The notes under the pieces are model-generated. The model made no database searches, was not told where the DNA came from, and saw nothing but the letters and a program-made list of their open reading frames with translations. Below, in pieces: positions 6,944-15,455 of a stretch of 39,489 nt of DNA. Origin of the DNA: a virus; IMG/VR virus record IMGVR_UViG_3300036781_000382, positions 1-39,489 of that record; one strand, given 5' to 3'. The position numbers were made by a program, and so were the translations under genes. The first letter of the stretch is position 1; each line of letters starts with the position of its first letter.

Positions 6944-8626
6944 ATGGTCATTGACGAAAAAAGGGTGGACACCGATGCCGCATACCGGGAGGATATGCGG
7001 CATCGGTGCATCACGGACCACTTTTTTTTGGCCGAGATCATGGGGTTCACGGACTTTCATCCCGTCCTTCACGCGCCAGTGGCGGACCTCTACTTTCCCA
7101 AAAACCCGAAGGTGAGCATCCCAGAGCAGCACCCTATCAAAAACAGGATGCACCTGGATCCGCGCGGAACCTTCAAAACCACCTTCAGCCGTGTCGATTC
7201 GCTGCAGTGGATACTGGCCTTTCCAGAGACAGTTACGATCCTGAATGAGAGCGCCACCCAGGAGCTGGCCCGAGCTGTGGCGAAGGGGATCGCAGACTAT
7301 TTCTGTTTCTACAAAATTTCCTCTATGGTGCAGCGCCTTTTTCCTGAACTGGTGGTGAACAAATGGCCCTTCCATTCGCTCGACACCTGGAGTACACCCA
7401 CGCACGATATGCGGGATATTGATTCCACGCTGGCCTTCACGTCCCCGGACTCGCAACAGAGCGGATGGCACCCCTGGGTCGACAAGTGCGACGATATGGT
7501 GGACACGAAGAACAGCGGACTACACGCAAGCGCGCAATCCAGGCGCAAGGTGATCGACAGTCACCACACCAACAAGAACACCATCCGCCGCGGCGGATAC
7601 CTGTACCTTCCAGGAACGCGCTACCATCCACAGGATCTATACGGCGAGACGCTGGCCAGTATGGACCCTCAAAAATGGAAGGTGCTCATCCGAGGTGCGC
7701 TGACAATGAAGAACGGCCAGCGGCTGGTGATGGGCGAGTTTCCAGAAGAGGACGACGTAATTCTGAATTTCTCGGACCTACCAGGCATGGACTGGGGTTC
7801 GATGCGAGATAAGTTCTACGAGAATTACGAAAGCTTCATGTGTCAGCAGCAGAACGATCCACTGGGCGGAGTGGTGCCGACGTTCCCAGAGGCAATGTAC
7901 GCGAGCTGCGAGATGGACCCGCAGAGGATTCCACCCTACGGCGGGCAGACCTACACGTGCTGGCGACTTCCATTCGGAGGAAGCAAAAGCACCCAGAACG
8001 CCGAGGGCGTTGCCGCGCGAGTCTTAGACGGGCGCGTATACGCCATCGACTGCTGGAGTGGGAACTGGATGCCCACCAGGTTGGCCGAACGGATCGTGCA
8101 AGCCCATCGCCAGTGCCAGGCGGACGCCATGATGATTATGACGACCCCGGGAAGCGACTTCATGACCCCGCTAATTCGCAACGAGGCCGCGCGGAGAAAC
8201 CTCAGCATTCGCATTCAGTACGCAGAGTGGGAGGAGAACCAGGACCGCCGAGTGCTAGAAACCAAGCAACTCGAACCACTCATGAAGGTAGGGCGCCTGG
8301 TGTTTTCAACCGGAATGACCAAGGCCAAAGAGTGCCGCAGGCAGTTCGTACAATTCGGCCTGGTCGAAGAAACCGGAATAGTGGACTGTGTCTGCAGACT
8401 TGCGGACCTGGTGCCGATCAGCCAGATGCGAGCAAACCTGGAAGAGGAGGAAATTGAGATCCAGGCGCGCCGGCGCGACGACGCTACAATCAACTGGTTG
8501 CTGGACCAGCACGGAATGCCCCAGGTGGACGAGCAGCTGAGGAAAAAGGCGATGGCGAGCCAACAAGCGATGCAGAAAGCGACCACGTACCAACTTCCGC
8601 CAATGCCAGGGGGACTGGATGGATAG
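6944..8626 (+). CDS. terL: Terminase large subunit
   Basis: 560 aa. The packaging ATPase site is LDPRGTFKTT at residues 71-80 (Walker A-like, PRGxxKTT), followed by a helix and ETVTILNES. The C-terminal half has the RNase-H-like nuclease layout: a strand pair ARVLDGRVYAIDCW, the segment MIMTTPGSDFM, and EPLMKVGRLVF. The usual first metal-binding Asp is not obvious at the start of that domain (WRLPFGGSKS), which may be a family trait. It cuts and pumps DNA into the prohead through the portal encoded downstream. The next gene starts within its last codons. Confidence 0.88.
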   Translation: MVIDEKRVDTDAAYREDMRHRCITDHFFLAEIMGFTDFHPVLHAPVADLYFPKNPKVSIPEQHPIKNRMHLDPRGTFKTTFSRVDSLQWILAFPETVTILNESATQELARAVAKGIADYFCFYKISSMVQRLFPELVVNKWPFHSLDTWSTPTHDMRDIDSTLAFTSPDSQQSGWHPWVDKCDDMVDTKNSGLHASAQSRRKVIDSHHTNKNTIRRGGYLYLPGTRYHPQDLYGETLASMDPQKWKVLIRGALTMKNGQRLVMGEFPEEDDVILNFSDLPGMDWGSMRDKFYENYESFMCQQQNDPLGGVVPTFPEAMYASCEMDPQRIPPYGGQTYTCWRLPFGGSKSTQNAEGVAARVLDGRVYAIDCWSGNWMPTRLAERIVQAHRQCQADAMMIMTTPGSDFMTPLIRNEAARRNLSIRIQYAEWEENQDRRVLETKQLEPLMKVGRLVFSTGMTKAKECRRQFVQFGLVEETGIVDCVCRLADLVPISQMRANLEEEEIEIQARRRDDATINWLLDQHGMPQVDEQLRKKAMASQQAMQKATTYQLPPMPGGLDG

Positions 8627-8831
8627 GAATGGCTGGGTGACCGTGACGCAATCGGGACGGGGTTTCCTCGAGGCCAAGGCAAACGGTAATCCAGTCATCT
8701 GCAGGACGTGCGGTAAGCGCGTAGTGGACAACGTTCCCCCAGACTACCGAACCGCGAAGGAATGTTTCTGTGCAGTCGAGACCACGCTAGAAGGCGACGA
8801 AGAAGAGGAAGACGACGAGGACGAAGACTGA
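8619..8831 (+). CDS. Small zinc-ribbon-like acidic protein
   Basis: 70 aa. C-R-T-C near residue 28 and C-F-C near residue 49 suggest a metal site; the last 18 residues are almost all Asp/Glu. It overlaps terL by 8 bp and portal by TGATG, so it is translationally coupled between them. Unknown role, possibly in head assembly or packaging because of its place. Confidence 0.65.
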   Translation: MDRNGWVTVTQSGRGFLEAKANGNPVICRTCGKRVVDNVPPDYRTAKECFCAVETTLEGDEEEEDDEDED

Positions 8832-11053
8832 TGGCTGAAGAGCTGGACATTGAACGTGAAGGCGACGATTTAGCAGCACGGCCAGGTGGGGATGGAATGC
8901 CCCTGGGCAATGAACTCACGCCGAGAATCGCCCAGTCACAGGCCAAGGTTGGAGAGGACGGAACAACCGAAACAAAGTACGACGACGACGCGGCGGCGAC
9001 GATCGTATGGCAGAACTACCAGGAGTGGTCCGCGTGGCTGGATGAGAATGCGTGGCTTGCCGAATGGCAATACATCGACTATCTGAAGCAAAGTCCGAAC
9101 TTCGATCGCGGATGGCGAAACGGTGGGGGGACTACCAGGATTAGCCGATTCAACGTGGCCAAGAACGCTAACACAATGGCGACGCAGATCAAGCGTGGTG
9201 TGTTCGCGGATCAAACTCCCTTCCTACTTGAGCCCCGCGGACCTCTCGCCGGCGAGGATGATGCACAGACCTATATCGACGCCATTACTCATTGCTTCAC
9301 GGTTCTCGATGAACGAGCGGATCTCGAATATAACGTCGGCCTGATGATCGACTGCCAGGTCCTGCAGGGGACAGGCCTGGGAGACCTGGGATTCGAAGAA
9401 CGCACCATAAAGCAGACCACGCGCAAGAGAAAGGCGGACCCGGTCCAAATCGAAAAACCCCTGGGTCCCGCAGCCGTGGTTAACACGTGGGAGAGTGACA
9501 CCTTTGTAAAAGCAGAAACGACGGTCACGGAAACGTGGCCCTATTTTGAATACCGCAAGCTGGGAACAACTCTCTACGATCCGAAGTGGAGGACTCCGAA
9601 CCGGCCGGACCTGAGCGCCCAGGGAAAAATCGACGTGGACTATTTGACGCTGCAGGACCTGCAGCAGCTACGTGGCCTGGAGTGCTACAAAGACATTCCC
9701 AATGACGTAGAGTTGAAAAAATTCTTCTTCGATAATCCAGACGGAGACGCGCCGGCCGCTTCCACCACGTCCGAAAGTATGGGATCCAATTCCGCTGTAG
9801 TCTTCCACGCCGAGGGAGAGCACATCGACACGAACCACGACCCAACCCTGCGCCCGCTGATGCGCCTGAAGTACTCCACGAGAGAACAAATTATCGAGGT
9901 GCTGTGCTACCAGGGACGGAGAAAGACGATCCGCAACGGCGACCATGACCTGCAGGATTTTGCTCTGGGTGTCGCTGCCAACTGGTGGGACATTGACAAC
10001 AGCGGCTATGGGATGGGCGTGGGACGCCTCAACGCCGGCGACCAGCGCATGGACCAGGGCGTACTAAACGAAGTCCTGAAGATGATTGCCTACTGGATGA
10101 GTGCGCCGCTCATGTACGACACCAGCAGCGGCAACGAACCCACGCAGAACGTGGTGATGGGACTGGGAACACTCTGGGGGATCAACGCGCCGGGGGGTGA
10201 CATACGCAAAGCCTTCATGTACGCACCAAAACCGGAAATCCCGCGTGAAGCTTTCGAAATCTACAAAATGGGAAAGGAGGGCGGAGAGGACCTGGTGGGA
10301 GCCAACTCCACCACGATGCAGGGAAACACCGGACCCGGATCGACTGCACTAAAAACCGCGACAGGTGTAAACCGCCTGGGCAACAAGGCAGACGACAACG
10401 TGGCCGGTCCAATCTCCAACATCGCCGGCGTGCTGACCAGGTGGTATCGGTTCCTGTGGTGGATCATCCAAACCAAGATGCCGCCGCGCGAGCTGCGCGA
10501 GATCCTGAGTAAGAAGTACTCCGAAGAGATTATTAGCAAAATCAACCCGGACAAGCTTCTTAGCGCACAGTTCAACATCAAGATTCTGGCCGGCCAGAAG
10601 CTCGCGGCCAAGGCCGCCATCCAGCAGCTCATACCTTTCCTCCTACAACTTTTGCAGCAGCCCCAATTGATGCAGTTCATGCACGAGAAAGGCAGCACCA
10701 TCAACTTCGCCGCGATCGAGAAGATATTTATGCGGGTGAGCGAGCTGCAGGGAGCAGAGGACATAATTGTGCCGCTGACCGACGAAGAGAAACAGCAGCT
10801 CCAGATGATGAATCCAGCGGTACAGAGAACCCAGGCAGCCGCTGCGATCGAGAACCAGCGCGGGAAAAACAAGATCGACGCTATCGCAGCCAAGGGAGCA
10901 GAAGACACCAAGCTTGCGATCGTCAAACCGCTGGTCGACCACGCCGCACAAAGGCTTGAAGGATCTACACAATTCGAGGAGGCGGAAGGCCGGCTGGAAC
11001 GCAACACAGATCTAGCCCAGCTGACCAATGGCCTACCGGGAGGGGGAGCATGA
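8831..11053 (+). CDS. Portal protein
   Basis: 740 aa from the ATG at 8831; an upstream reading from 8762 gives an implausible Arg-rich tail and is rejected. The size, the position after terminase and the body (AKNANTMATQIKRGVFADQT near residue 100, ADDNVAGPISNIAG, RWYRFLWWIIQ, then a long Gln/Ala-rich helical C-terminus) fit portal proteins of short-tailed phages. Twelve copies would form the DNA channel and head-tail junction. The tail end (QRTQAAAAIENQRGKNKIDAI) resembles the helical barrel or crown segment. Assignment rests on order and general pattern. Confidence 0.8.
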   Translation: MAEELDIEREGDDLAARPGGDGMPLGNELTPRIAQSQAKVGEDGTTETKYDDDAAATIVWQNYQEWSAWLDENAWLAEWQYIDYLKQSPNFDRGWRNGGGTTRISRFNVAKNANTMATQIKRGVFADQTPFLLEPRGPLAGEDDAQTYIDAITHCFTVLDERADLEYNVGLMIDCQVLQGTGLGDLGFEERTIKQTTRKRKADPVQIEKPLGPAAVVNTWESDTFVKAETTVTETWPYFEYRKLGTTLYDPKWRTPNRPDLSAQGKIDVDYLTLQDLQQLRGLECYKDIPNDVELKKFFFDNPDGDAPAASTTSESMGSNSAVVFHAEGEHIDTNHDPTLRPLMRLKYSTREQIIEVLCYQGRRKTIRNGDHDLQDFALGVAANWWDIDNSGYGMGVGRLNAGDQRMDQGVLNEVLKMIAYWMSAPLMYDTSSGNEPTQNVVMGLGTLWGINAPGGDIRKAFMYAPKPEIPREAFEIYKMGKEGGEDLVGANSTTMQGNTGPGSTALKTATGVNRLGNKADDNVAGPISNIAGVLTRWYRFLWWIIQTKMPPRELREILSKKYSEEIISKINPDKLLSAQFNIKILAGQKLAAKAAIQQLIPFLLQLLQQPQLMQFMHEKGSTINFAAIEKIFMRVSELQGAEDIIVPLTDEEKQQLQMMNPAVQRTQAAAAIENQRGKNKIDAIAAKGAEDTKLAIVKPLVDHAAQRLEGSTQFEEAEGRLERNTDLAQLTNGLPGGGA

Positions 11054-11367
11054 TCCGGCCGCGTGACGTACCTGATCACAAAATCAATCGCGCTAAGGAA
11101 TTCGTCCGTAAGCCGTTTAGCGATGGTTTCAAGGCATGGACCACCCTGCGCGATCGGGACAATGTAACCATGACGATCCAGGAGCTCGGCCACCTGATGG
11201 CATGGTATGCGGAGGTTGTAAATGCTGGACAAGAACCAAATCCCCGACAAGACGGTAACCTGCTGGAATTGCCAAAGACGTTATTACCTGCGCCGAACGC
11301 CGGAGTGTCCGGGGTGCCGCGCCTTGTCGACGGCACCGGAGAAGAGGAGCCAGTATGGCCGAGCTAA
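11050..11367 (+). CDS. Small unknown protein after portal
   Basis: 105 aa with an ATGA overlap to portal. The N-terminal 60 residues are well-formed (KAWTTLRDRDNVTMTIQELG, then HLMAWYAEVV). From about residue 58 the same DNA is also open in another frame that encodes a clear zinc-ribbon with its own ribosome site (11222), so the last 45 residues, Pro-rich and low in structure, may be the less constrained partner. No family is recognised. Confidence 0.55.
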   Translation: MIRPRDVPDHKINRAKEFVRKPFSDGFKAWTTLRDRDNVTMTIQELGHLMAWYAEVVNAGQEPNPRQDGNLLELPKTLLPAPNAGVSGVPRLVDGTGEEEPVWPS

Positions 11368-11485
11368 CTGCCCACGAAAGGTATCTGCGCGGCGAACCTC
11401 TGACCGATCAGCTGAAGGCAGTTCGGGAAGGCCGAGAGGTGCAGGAAGAGCGCGAGACCGCCCCCGCAATACGGCGAGCCTTTGA
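11222..11485 (+). CDS. Nested out-of-frame zinc-ribbon ORF
   Basis: 87 aa. The ATG at 11222 comes immediately after an in-frame TAA and has GGAGG at 11211-11215, six bases upstream. It reads TVTCWNCQRRYYLRRTPECP and G-C, a C-x2-C-x11-C-x2-C zinc ribbon. It overlaps the gene at 11050 (to 11367) and the start of the gene at 11355 in a different frame. The C-terminal 40 residues are Arg/Ser-rich and look like frame shadow. The well-placed ribosome site and intact Cys pairs support expression. Confidence 0.45.
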   Translation: MLDKNQIPDKTVTCWNCQRRYYLRRTPECPGCRALSTAPEKRSQYGRANCPRKVSARRTSDRSAEGSSGRPRGAGRARDRPRNTASL

Positions 11486-11753
11486 CGATCCAGACCGGGA
11501 ATTGACCCGCGGCGAGCGTCTGGACCTGAAGGAATGGAAGGAGATGCCGGGTTGGGAACTCTTCCGGCGACTCATTGAAAAGTCTACCTCTGTGCACCAA
11601 AAACGTGCTATTGCTTATAGCCAGGACAACCCGTTGACTAACCGTGACGCGATCGCAGCTGAATGGGCCTACGTGAACATTTTCAAGAGGGCCGCCGCAG
11701 AGCTGGAAATGATCGTTAATGCTGAAGTGGCGGAGCTGGAGAAGACGCAATGA
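11355..11753 (+). CDS. Helical virion-cluster protein
   Basis: 132 aa, highly charged and helical. GAGGAG stands 6 bp before the ATG. Segments such as RGERLDLKEWKEMPGWELFR and EWAYVNIFKRAAAELEMIV suggest helical bundles. It is coupled by ATGA to the scaffold candidate downstream. Its place between portal and capsid suggests a head-assembly role. No family is recognised. Confidence 0.6.
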   Translation: MAELTAHERYLRGEPLTDQLKAVREGREVQEERETAPAIRRAFDDPDRELTRGERLDLKEWKEMPGWELFRRLIEKSTSVHQKRAIAYSQDNPLTNRDAIAAEWAYVNIFKRAAAELEMIVNAEVAELEKTQ

Positions 11754-12577
11754 AGATGGAGTGGGTGACAATTCGCCCTAACGGAAAGCCAGTAGAACCG
11801 GGCACATTCTGCCGGGTTCTGGATCTGGAAGATGGAACCCACCCGATCGCTTTCTACGGCAAAACCCAGGAAGAAGTAAACGACAAAATCGCGCTGAATA
11901 ACCTTCACGCGAGGAAAGCCCTGGAACGGCGCACCGAAGCCACACCGGAGCCGGAAACGCCCATCCTTATCAGGCCTCGCAGTCGCCTCACAGCCGAAGA
12001 GACGATGCAGGCGACCGCCGACCTATCGAACCCGGCCAAGGCCGCGGAGGCAGCCGCCAGGCTTGTGCAGGATGCAACTGGTATCGACCCGCGCAAGATG
12101 GCGATGGATACGTTCAAGGCGCGAGCCGACGACTGGATCCGAGAACACCCGGAATTTTACAACTGCAAGCCGAACCGGACCCTGCTGGCCACTAAGCTGG
12201 GCCAGATCGTGGACGGCGATGTATCTCTGATCACAAAAGAGATCATGACGCAGACGTACAAACAAATGATTGCTGCAGGCGAACTGTTTGAAGAACCTGC
12301 TAGCGATGAAGTAACAGTGGAAGTCGAACCGCTTCCTGGGGAAAGCCAGGTTCAGCGTGTTGAGACACCTAGAAGCGGGCGCAATGGGACAGGAACGCCA
12401 AGCACGAGGTTTCGCGGCGGAGCCCCCAGCACCCAAACAAAGGCACTCAAATACACGCGGGAGCAGATCGACAGGATGAGCATGGCGAAATCCAAGGCGC
12501 TGATAGAAAGCGGCGACAAGGACTACGCGGAGGCCTGTGAGTTCTACTACCCGTCAACGGTGAAGGTTTCAGCCTGA
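11750..12577 (+). CDS. Scaffold-like protein
   Basis: 275 aa, directly before the major capsid gene, where short-tailed phages encode the scaffold. It is charged and helical with a disordered Pro/Gly/Thr-rich middle (about residues 185-235) and a short helical C-terminus (YTREQIDRMSMAKSKALIES), a usual scaffold design. The N-terminal 60 residues (FCRVLDLEDGTHPIAFYGKT) look like a small folded domain. Residues 120-180 (WIREHPEFYNCKPNRTLLAT) form another helical unit. The call rests on gene order and composition. Confidence 0.6.
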   Translation: MKMEWVTIRPNGKPVEPGTFCRVLDLEDGTHPIAFYGKTQEEVNDKIALNNLHARKALERRTEATPEPETPILIRPRSRLTAEETMQATADLSNPAKAAEAAARLVQDATGIDPRKMAMDTFKARADDWIREHPEFYNCKPNRTLLATKLGQIVDGDVSLITKEIMTQTYKQMIAAGELFEEPASDEVTVEVEPLPGESQVQRVETPRSGRNGTGTPSTRFRGGAPSTQTKALKYTREQIDRMSMAKSKALIESGDKDYAEACEFYYPSTVKVSA

Positions 12578-12593
12578 GCCGGGGAGCGGGACT

Positions 12594-13859
12594 ATGGGTA
12601 CGCAGACGTTGAAGTACCGAATGTGGAAACAGAAGAAGCAATGGGTGAGTGGGACCGCTCGGTCTCTGCGCCCGATAGGAATTTCCGCGTCGACTCAGGC
12701 GGGAATTTCCGCGTGGCTGGTGAAATACATTCTCTGGCCACTACTGCAGGTCCTAATCGCTTGCGCAGCTGCCCTGGTGGCCACCGGCGCAACGTCGATG
12801 GAGATGGCCGCGCAGGCCGCCCACGCCCCAGTAGTCTCCGAGGGCGGAGCGACCCAGGCGGCACAGACCAGCGCCAACATGCCGCAGGCGCGGCTAACCG
12901 TGTACTACAACCGCGTGTTCATGCAGTGGCTTTATGCCCAGACCAACAAGCTGCTGATGTGCACACACATGGACCTACCCGAAAAGAGCGGCCAGACCTG
13001 GCGCAACTTTATGTCGATTCCGCTCGGTCCAGACGTGACGCAGCAAACCGAAGGAACCCCGGGACCGCCAGAGCAGATCAATGTCAACTTCAAGGACATT
13101 GTGGTAGGCCAATGGGCGAACTTCAACACCATTTCCGACTTCGCCGCACTTACTTCAATCTCCGATGACCTGGTCGAAAACCGCCGCATCATGGCCTATC
13201 AGCTGGCGCTGACGATTGACGACCTGATCATGTACCAGATGGATTACCTGCGCACGATGGACACGCGCACGACCAACCAGGACGCCACCACTTCGCCGTA
13301 TGCGTTCACCAAAAACATCATCGAGCAGATGCCAGGTTCGCTCGAAGGTGCCGAGGTTCCGCAGATGAAGGACGGATTTTACAACGGCAGCATCCACCCG
13401 TTCTTCGTTTCAGACTTGATGCTCGATGACTCGAATAACTCGATTGTCGACATTTGGAAACACACGGACGCCGGCCAGCTGAAGCTTGAACCTCTTGACG
13501 GAGACGACGGCGAAGCCCCGGTGCGCACCCTCGAATTGTTTGGATGCCACTGGAGAAAGAGCACCAACCAGACCCAGACTGCGAACTGGCAGGGTTCGGG
13601 CGAGACCGGAATCAGCACCTATCTGGCCGGTATGGATGCGATGGTATTCATTCAGTTCCCTCACGGAAAGCTGACGAAGCCTGGACACAAGTGGCAGAAC
13701 CTGGACCTGTGGGCTGAGAAGTTCACCGCCCGCACGGCCTATGACGCCAACCAGCTGATCATGGCAGGGACGGGTTACAACTGCGTTCTCGGAATCGGGC
13801 CACCGCCCGACATTACGAGCCGCATGCGTATCGCCATCGCGGTTCCAATGACCACGTAG
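12594..13859 (+). CDS. Major capsid protein, N4-gp56-like
   Basis: 421 aa. From about residue 95 the sequence (VYYNRVFMQWLYAQTNKLLM, FMSIPLGPDV, NFNTISDFAALTSISDDLVE) fits the N4-gp56 family of HK97-fold capsid proteins, which form the icosahedral shell. The ATG at 12594 has GGGAG about 8 bp upstream. The first 90 residues are odd: a basic stretch, then a hydrophobic segment at about 41-65 (AWLVKYILWPLLQVLIACAA) and an Ala-rich link. Later starts (M69, M95) have no ribosome site. The extension may be an assembly or cleaved delta-like domain. The DNA under it contains a 13-bp direct repeat (12678 and 12702). Confidence 0.85.
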   Translation: MGTQTLKYRMWKQKKQWVSGTARSLRPIGISASTQAGISAWLVKYILWPLLQVLIACAAALVATGATSMEMAAQAAHAPVVSEGGATQAAQTSANMPQARLTVYYNRVFMQWLYAQTNKLLMCTHMDLPEKSGQTWRNFMSIPLGPDVTQQTEGTPGPPEQINVNFKDIVVGQWANFNTISDFAALTSISDDLVENRRIMAYQLALTIDDLIMYQMDYLRTMDTRTTNQDATTSPYAFTKNIIEQMPGSLEGAEVPQMKDGFYNGSIHPFFVSDLMLDDSNNSIVDIWKHTDAGQLKLEPLDGDDGEAPVRTLELFGCHWRKSTNQTQTANWQGSGETGISTYLAGMDAMVFIQFPHGKLTKPGHKWQNLDLWAEKFTARTAYDANQLIMAGTGYNCVLGIGPPPDITSRMRIAIAVPMTT

Positions 13860-13863
13860 AAAA

Positions 13864-13891
13864 CCGAAGATTCGGTGCCCGAAAGGGCCAC
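13864..13891 (+). other. Tandem hairpins after the capsid gene
   Basis: CCGAA-GA-TTCGG (13864-13875) abuts GTGCCC-GAAA-GGGCCAC (13875-13891), the second with a GAAA tetraloop and one bulged C. They sit 5 bp past the capsid stop in an 89-bp gap. No T-run follows, so an mRNA-stabilising or processing hairpin is more likely than a terminator, and would fit the high level of capsid mRNA needed. Confidence 0.4.
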
Positions 13892-13949
13892 ATAGTAGCA
13901 ATGACTGGGCTACCACCGGACGCGGTAAGAAGTTTTTGGGAGGATCCAG

Positions 13950-14540
13950 ATGGCCGAAAAAACGATGAGGGAACAGCTCGAAGAGATCCAGCTAAAAACA
14001 GCTGAGATGAACATGAAGATCGCCCAGCGCGACCTGGAGAAGTTCGAAGCTGCGGAGAAATCTCGGTCGACACAGAACGCACAGCGTCAGTCCGAACTGG
14101 CGAGCAAGGTTCGCGGACGCGCGGCAGTCTCGGCCAAGTGCAGCCATCGCCAGGGCGCGAGCCCCAAGAACATCTATAAGGGGAAGGGCGACACCACTCT
14201 GAAGAGAGTACGAATGATGGACGGATTTACTATCCTCATTCACTGCGCTATCTGCCGACTTGCCGTTTTCAGCCCGCACCCATACGACCAGAACCCGGAG
14301 CCGCAGAAGAATTTCCGCACTGGAAAGATGGAGACGAAGGATCAGGCTCGAGAGCGCGTGGGCAAGTGGAAGAGCGACACAGAGGCTTTCGCTGTATTGA
14401 TGGAGAAGAGCGAAGATTCTAAGTCGGACGAGTACTCCTCCGTCATGGATTGCGGCAACACCTTCGAGGTGAAGGACGGCAAGGGAATGCCAGTCTACCG
14501 GCGCAGGCCGAGCGACTTTTATCCCCAGGCTGTGGCCTAA
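13950..14540 (+). CDS. Coiled-coil protein with Cys/His sites
   Basis: 196 aa; GGGAGG lies 8 bp before the ATG. Residues 1-55 form a charged coiled coil (EQLEEIQLKTAEMNMKIAQR). The middle has KCSHRQGA, then H-C-A-I-C about 30 residues later, a CxH/CxxC zinc-binding arrangement, and the C-terminus is basic. No family is recognised with confidence. Placed after capsid, it is likely a head component or assembly factor. Confidence 0.55.
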   Translation: MAEKTMREQLEEIQLKTAEMNMKIAQRDLEKFEAAEKSRSTQNAQRQSELASKVRGRAAVSAKCSHRQGASPKNIYKGKGDTTLKRVRMMDGFTILIHCAICRLAVFSPHPYDQNPEPQKNFRTGKMETKDQARERVGKWKSDTEAFAVLMEKSEDSKSDEYSSVMDCGNTFEVKDGKGMPVYRRRPSDFYPQAVA

Positions 14541-14594
14541 ACGAAAACAACTGAAGCGCGCCGCGCAGAGCGGGGCAGACAAGGCAGGCAGAGA

Positions 14595-15239
14595 ATGGGT
14601 GCAGATCGCTCAACCTACGGACCTCCGAACGCAGCCGGAGTAAACATCTGGGACCAGAAGTCAATTGCGCTGGACCAGGTCAACGGCGTCATGTATTCCA
14701 GCGGCAGCACCAATGGGCGCAAGTTCATGGCAGCGATGGCAGCTCCGCTGATTCTGCCGGCGCAGGCCGCTCTGACAGCGATCACCACGGCCCAGGGCCT
14801 GCTGAGTTTCACCTTTACAGCTGGTGCGCTGAACGTCACCGGCCGCAAAATGCGCGTGAAGGCCTGCGTGATCTACTCCACCACCGCGGCGAACGTGGCC
14901 ACCCTCAGCTTCGCTCTTGTGCTGGGTGGTGTGACACTGTGCACGATCACCACGGCCGCGACGAACACGACGGCTAGCGTAAACCTCCCGATCTATTTCG
15001 AGTTCGAATTAACGGTGGTTTCTCTCGGCGCGACTGCAACGATTGAATCTCACGGCCGAGTCGACGCGAACATTGGCACAGCTGCAGCAGCTGCAGCGGC
15101 GACGTACCTCGACACGAACACAGCCGTATCCGCCGCCGTCAACCTCACCGCCGCCGCCACATTGAGCGTTACACTCGCGGCCAGCGCCGCCGTCCCCAGC
15201 GCGCAGCTCCGCTCCGCAACTCTGATGTACGAAGCCTGA
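14595..15239 (+). CDS. Beta-sandwich virion protein
   Basis: 214 aa, Ala/Thr-rich with alternating beta strands (LLSFTFTAGALNVTGRKMRV, ATLSFALVLGGVTLC, YFEFELTVVS, ATIESHGRVD) and an Ala-rich hinge (about residues 163-170). This looks like a jelly-roll decoration or head-fibre protein and is similar in style to the protein at 5999. No charged core or enzyme motif is seen. Confidence 0.55.
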   Translation: MGADRSTYGPPNAAGVNIWDQKSIALDQVNGVMYSSGSTNGRKFMAAMAAPLILPAQAALTAITTAQGLLSFTFTAGALNVTGRKMRVKACVIYSTTAANVATLSFALVLGGVTLCTITTAATNTTASVNLPIYFEFELTVVSLGATATIESHGRVDANIGTAAAAAAATYLDTNTAVSAAVNLTAAATLSVTLAASAAVPSAQLRSATLMYEA

Positions 15240-15251
15240 CCTGGAGGATCC

Positions 15252-15452
15252 ATGACAACCGCGAAGAAAAGTGCTGCGAAGAAGGCAGCCAAGACGACGA
15301 AAGCCAAACAAACGGTCGAAGAGCGACTGGCCACCCTTGAGGATGCTCACGATTCGCTGCTGGCCCAGCTGAAGCTGCACGGTATTCACCTGGACCTGGG
15401 CGAAGATGAAGAGGAAGACGCCGAGGAATCGGGAACTGACACCAGGGCATAG
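15252..15452 (+). CDS. Small basic/acidic coiled protein
   Basis: 66 aa; GGAGGATCC precedes the ATG. The first 20 residues are Lys/Ala repeats like a histone tail (KKSAAKKAAKTTKAK), followed by a 25-residue helix (VEERLATLEDAHDSLLAQLK) and an acidic tail. It could bind DNA or a partner inside the head. No family is recognised. Confidence 0.5.
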   Translation: MTTAKKSAAKKAAKTTKAKQTVEERLATLEDAHDSLLAQLKLHGIHLDLGEDEEEDAEESGTDTRA

Positions 15453-15455
15453 CCA

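Noticed and set aside
6305-7471. 388-codon leftward open frame
   Set aside because: It lies opposite the start of the terminase gene and gives no recognisable protein; it is a GC-rich shadow frame.
10261-11250. 329-codon leftward open frame
   Set aside because: Ser/Cys-rich shadow of the portal gene.
12623-13168. Alternative frame over the capsid start
   Set aside because: Arg/Gly-rich after 40 residues and lacking a ribosome site; the frame from 12594 has one and reads into the capsid fold.
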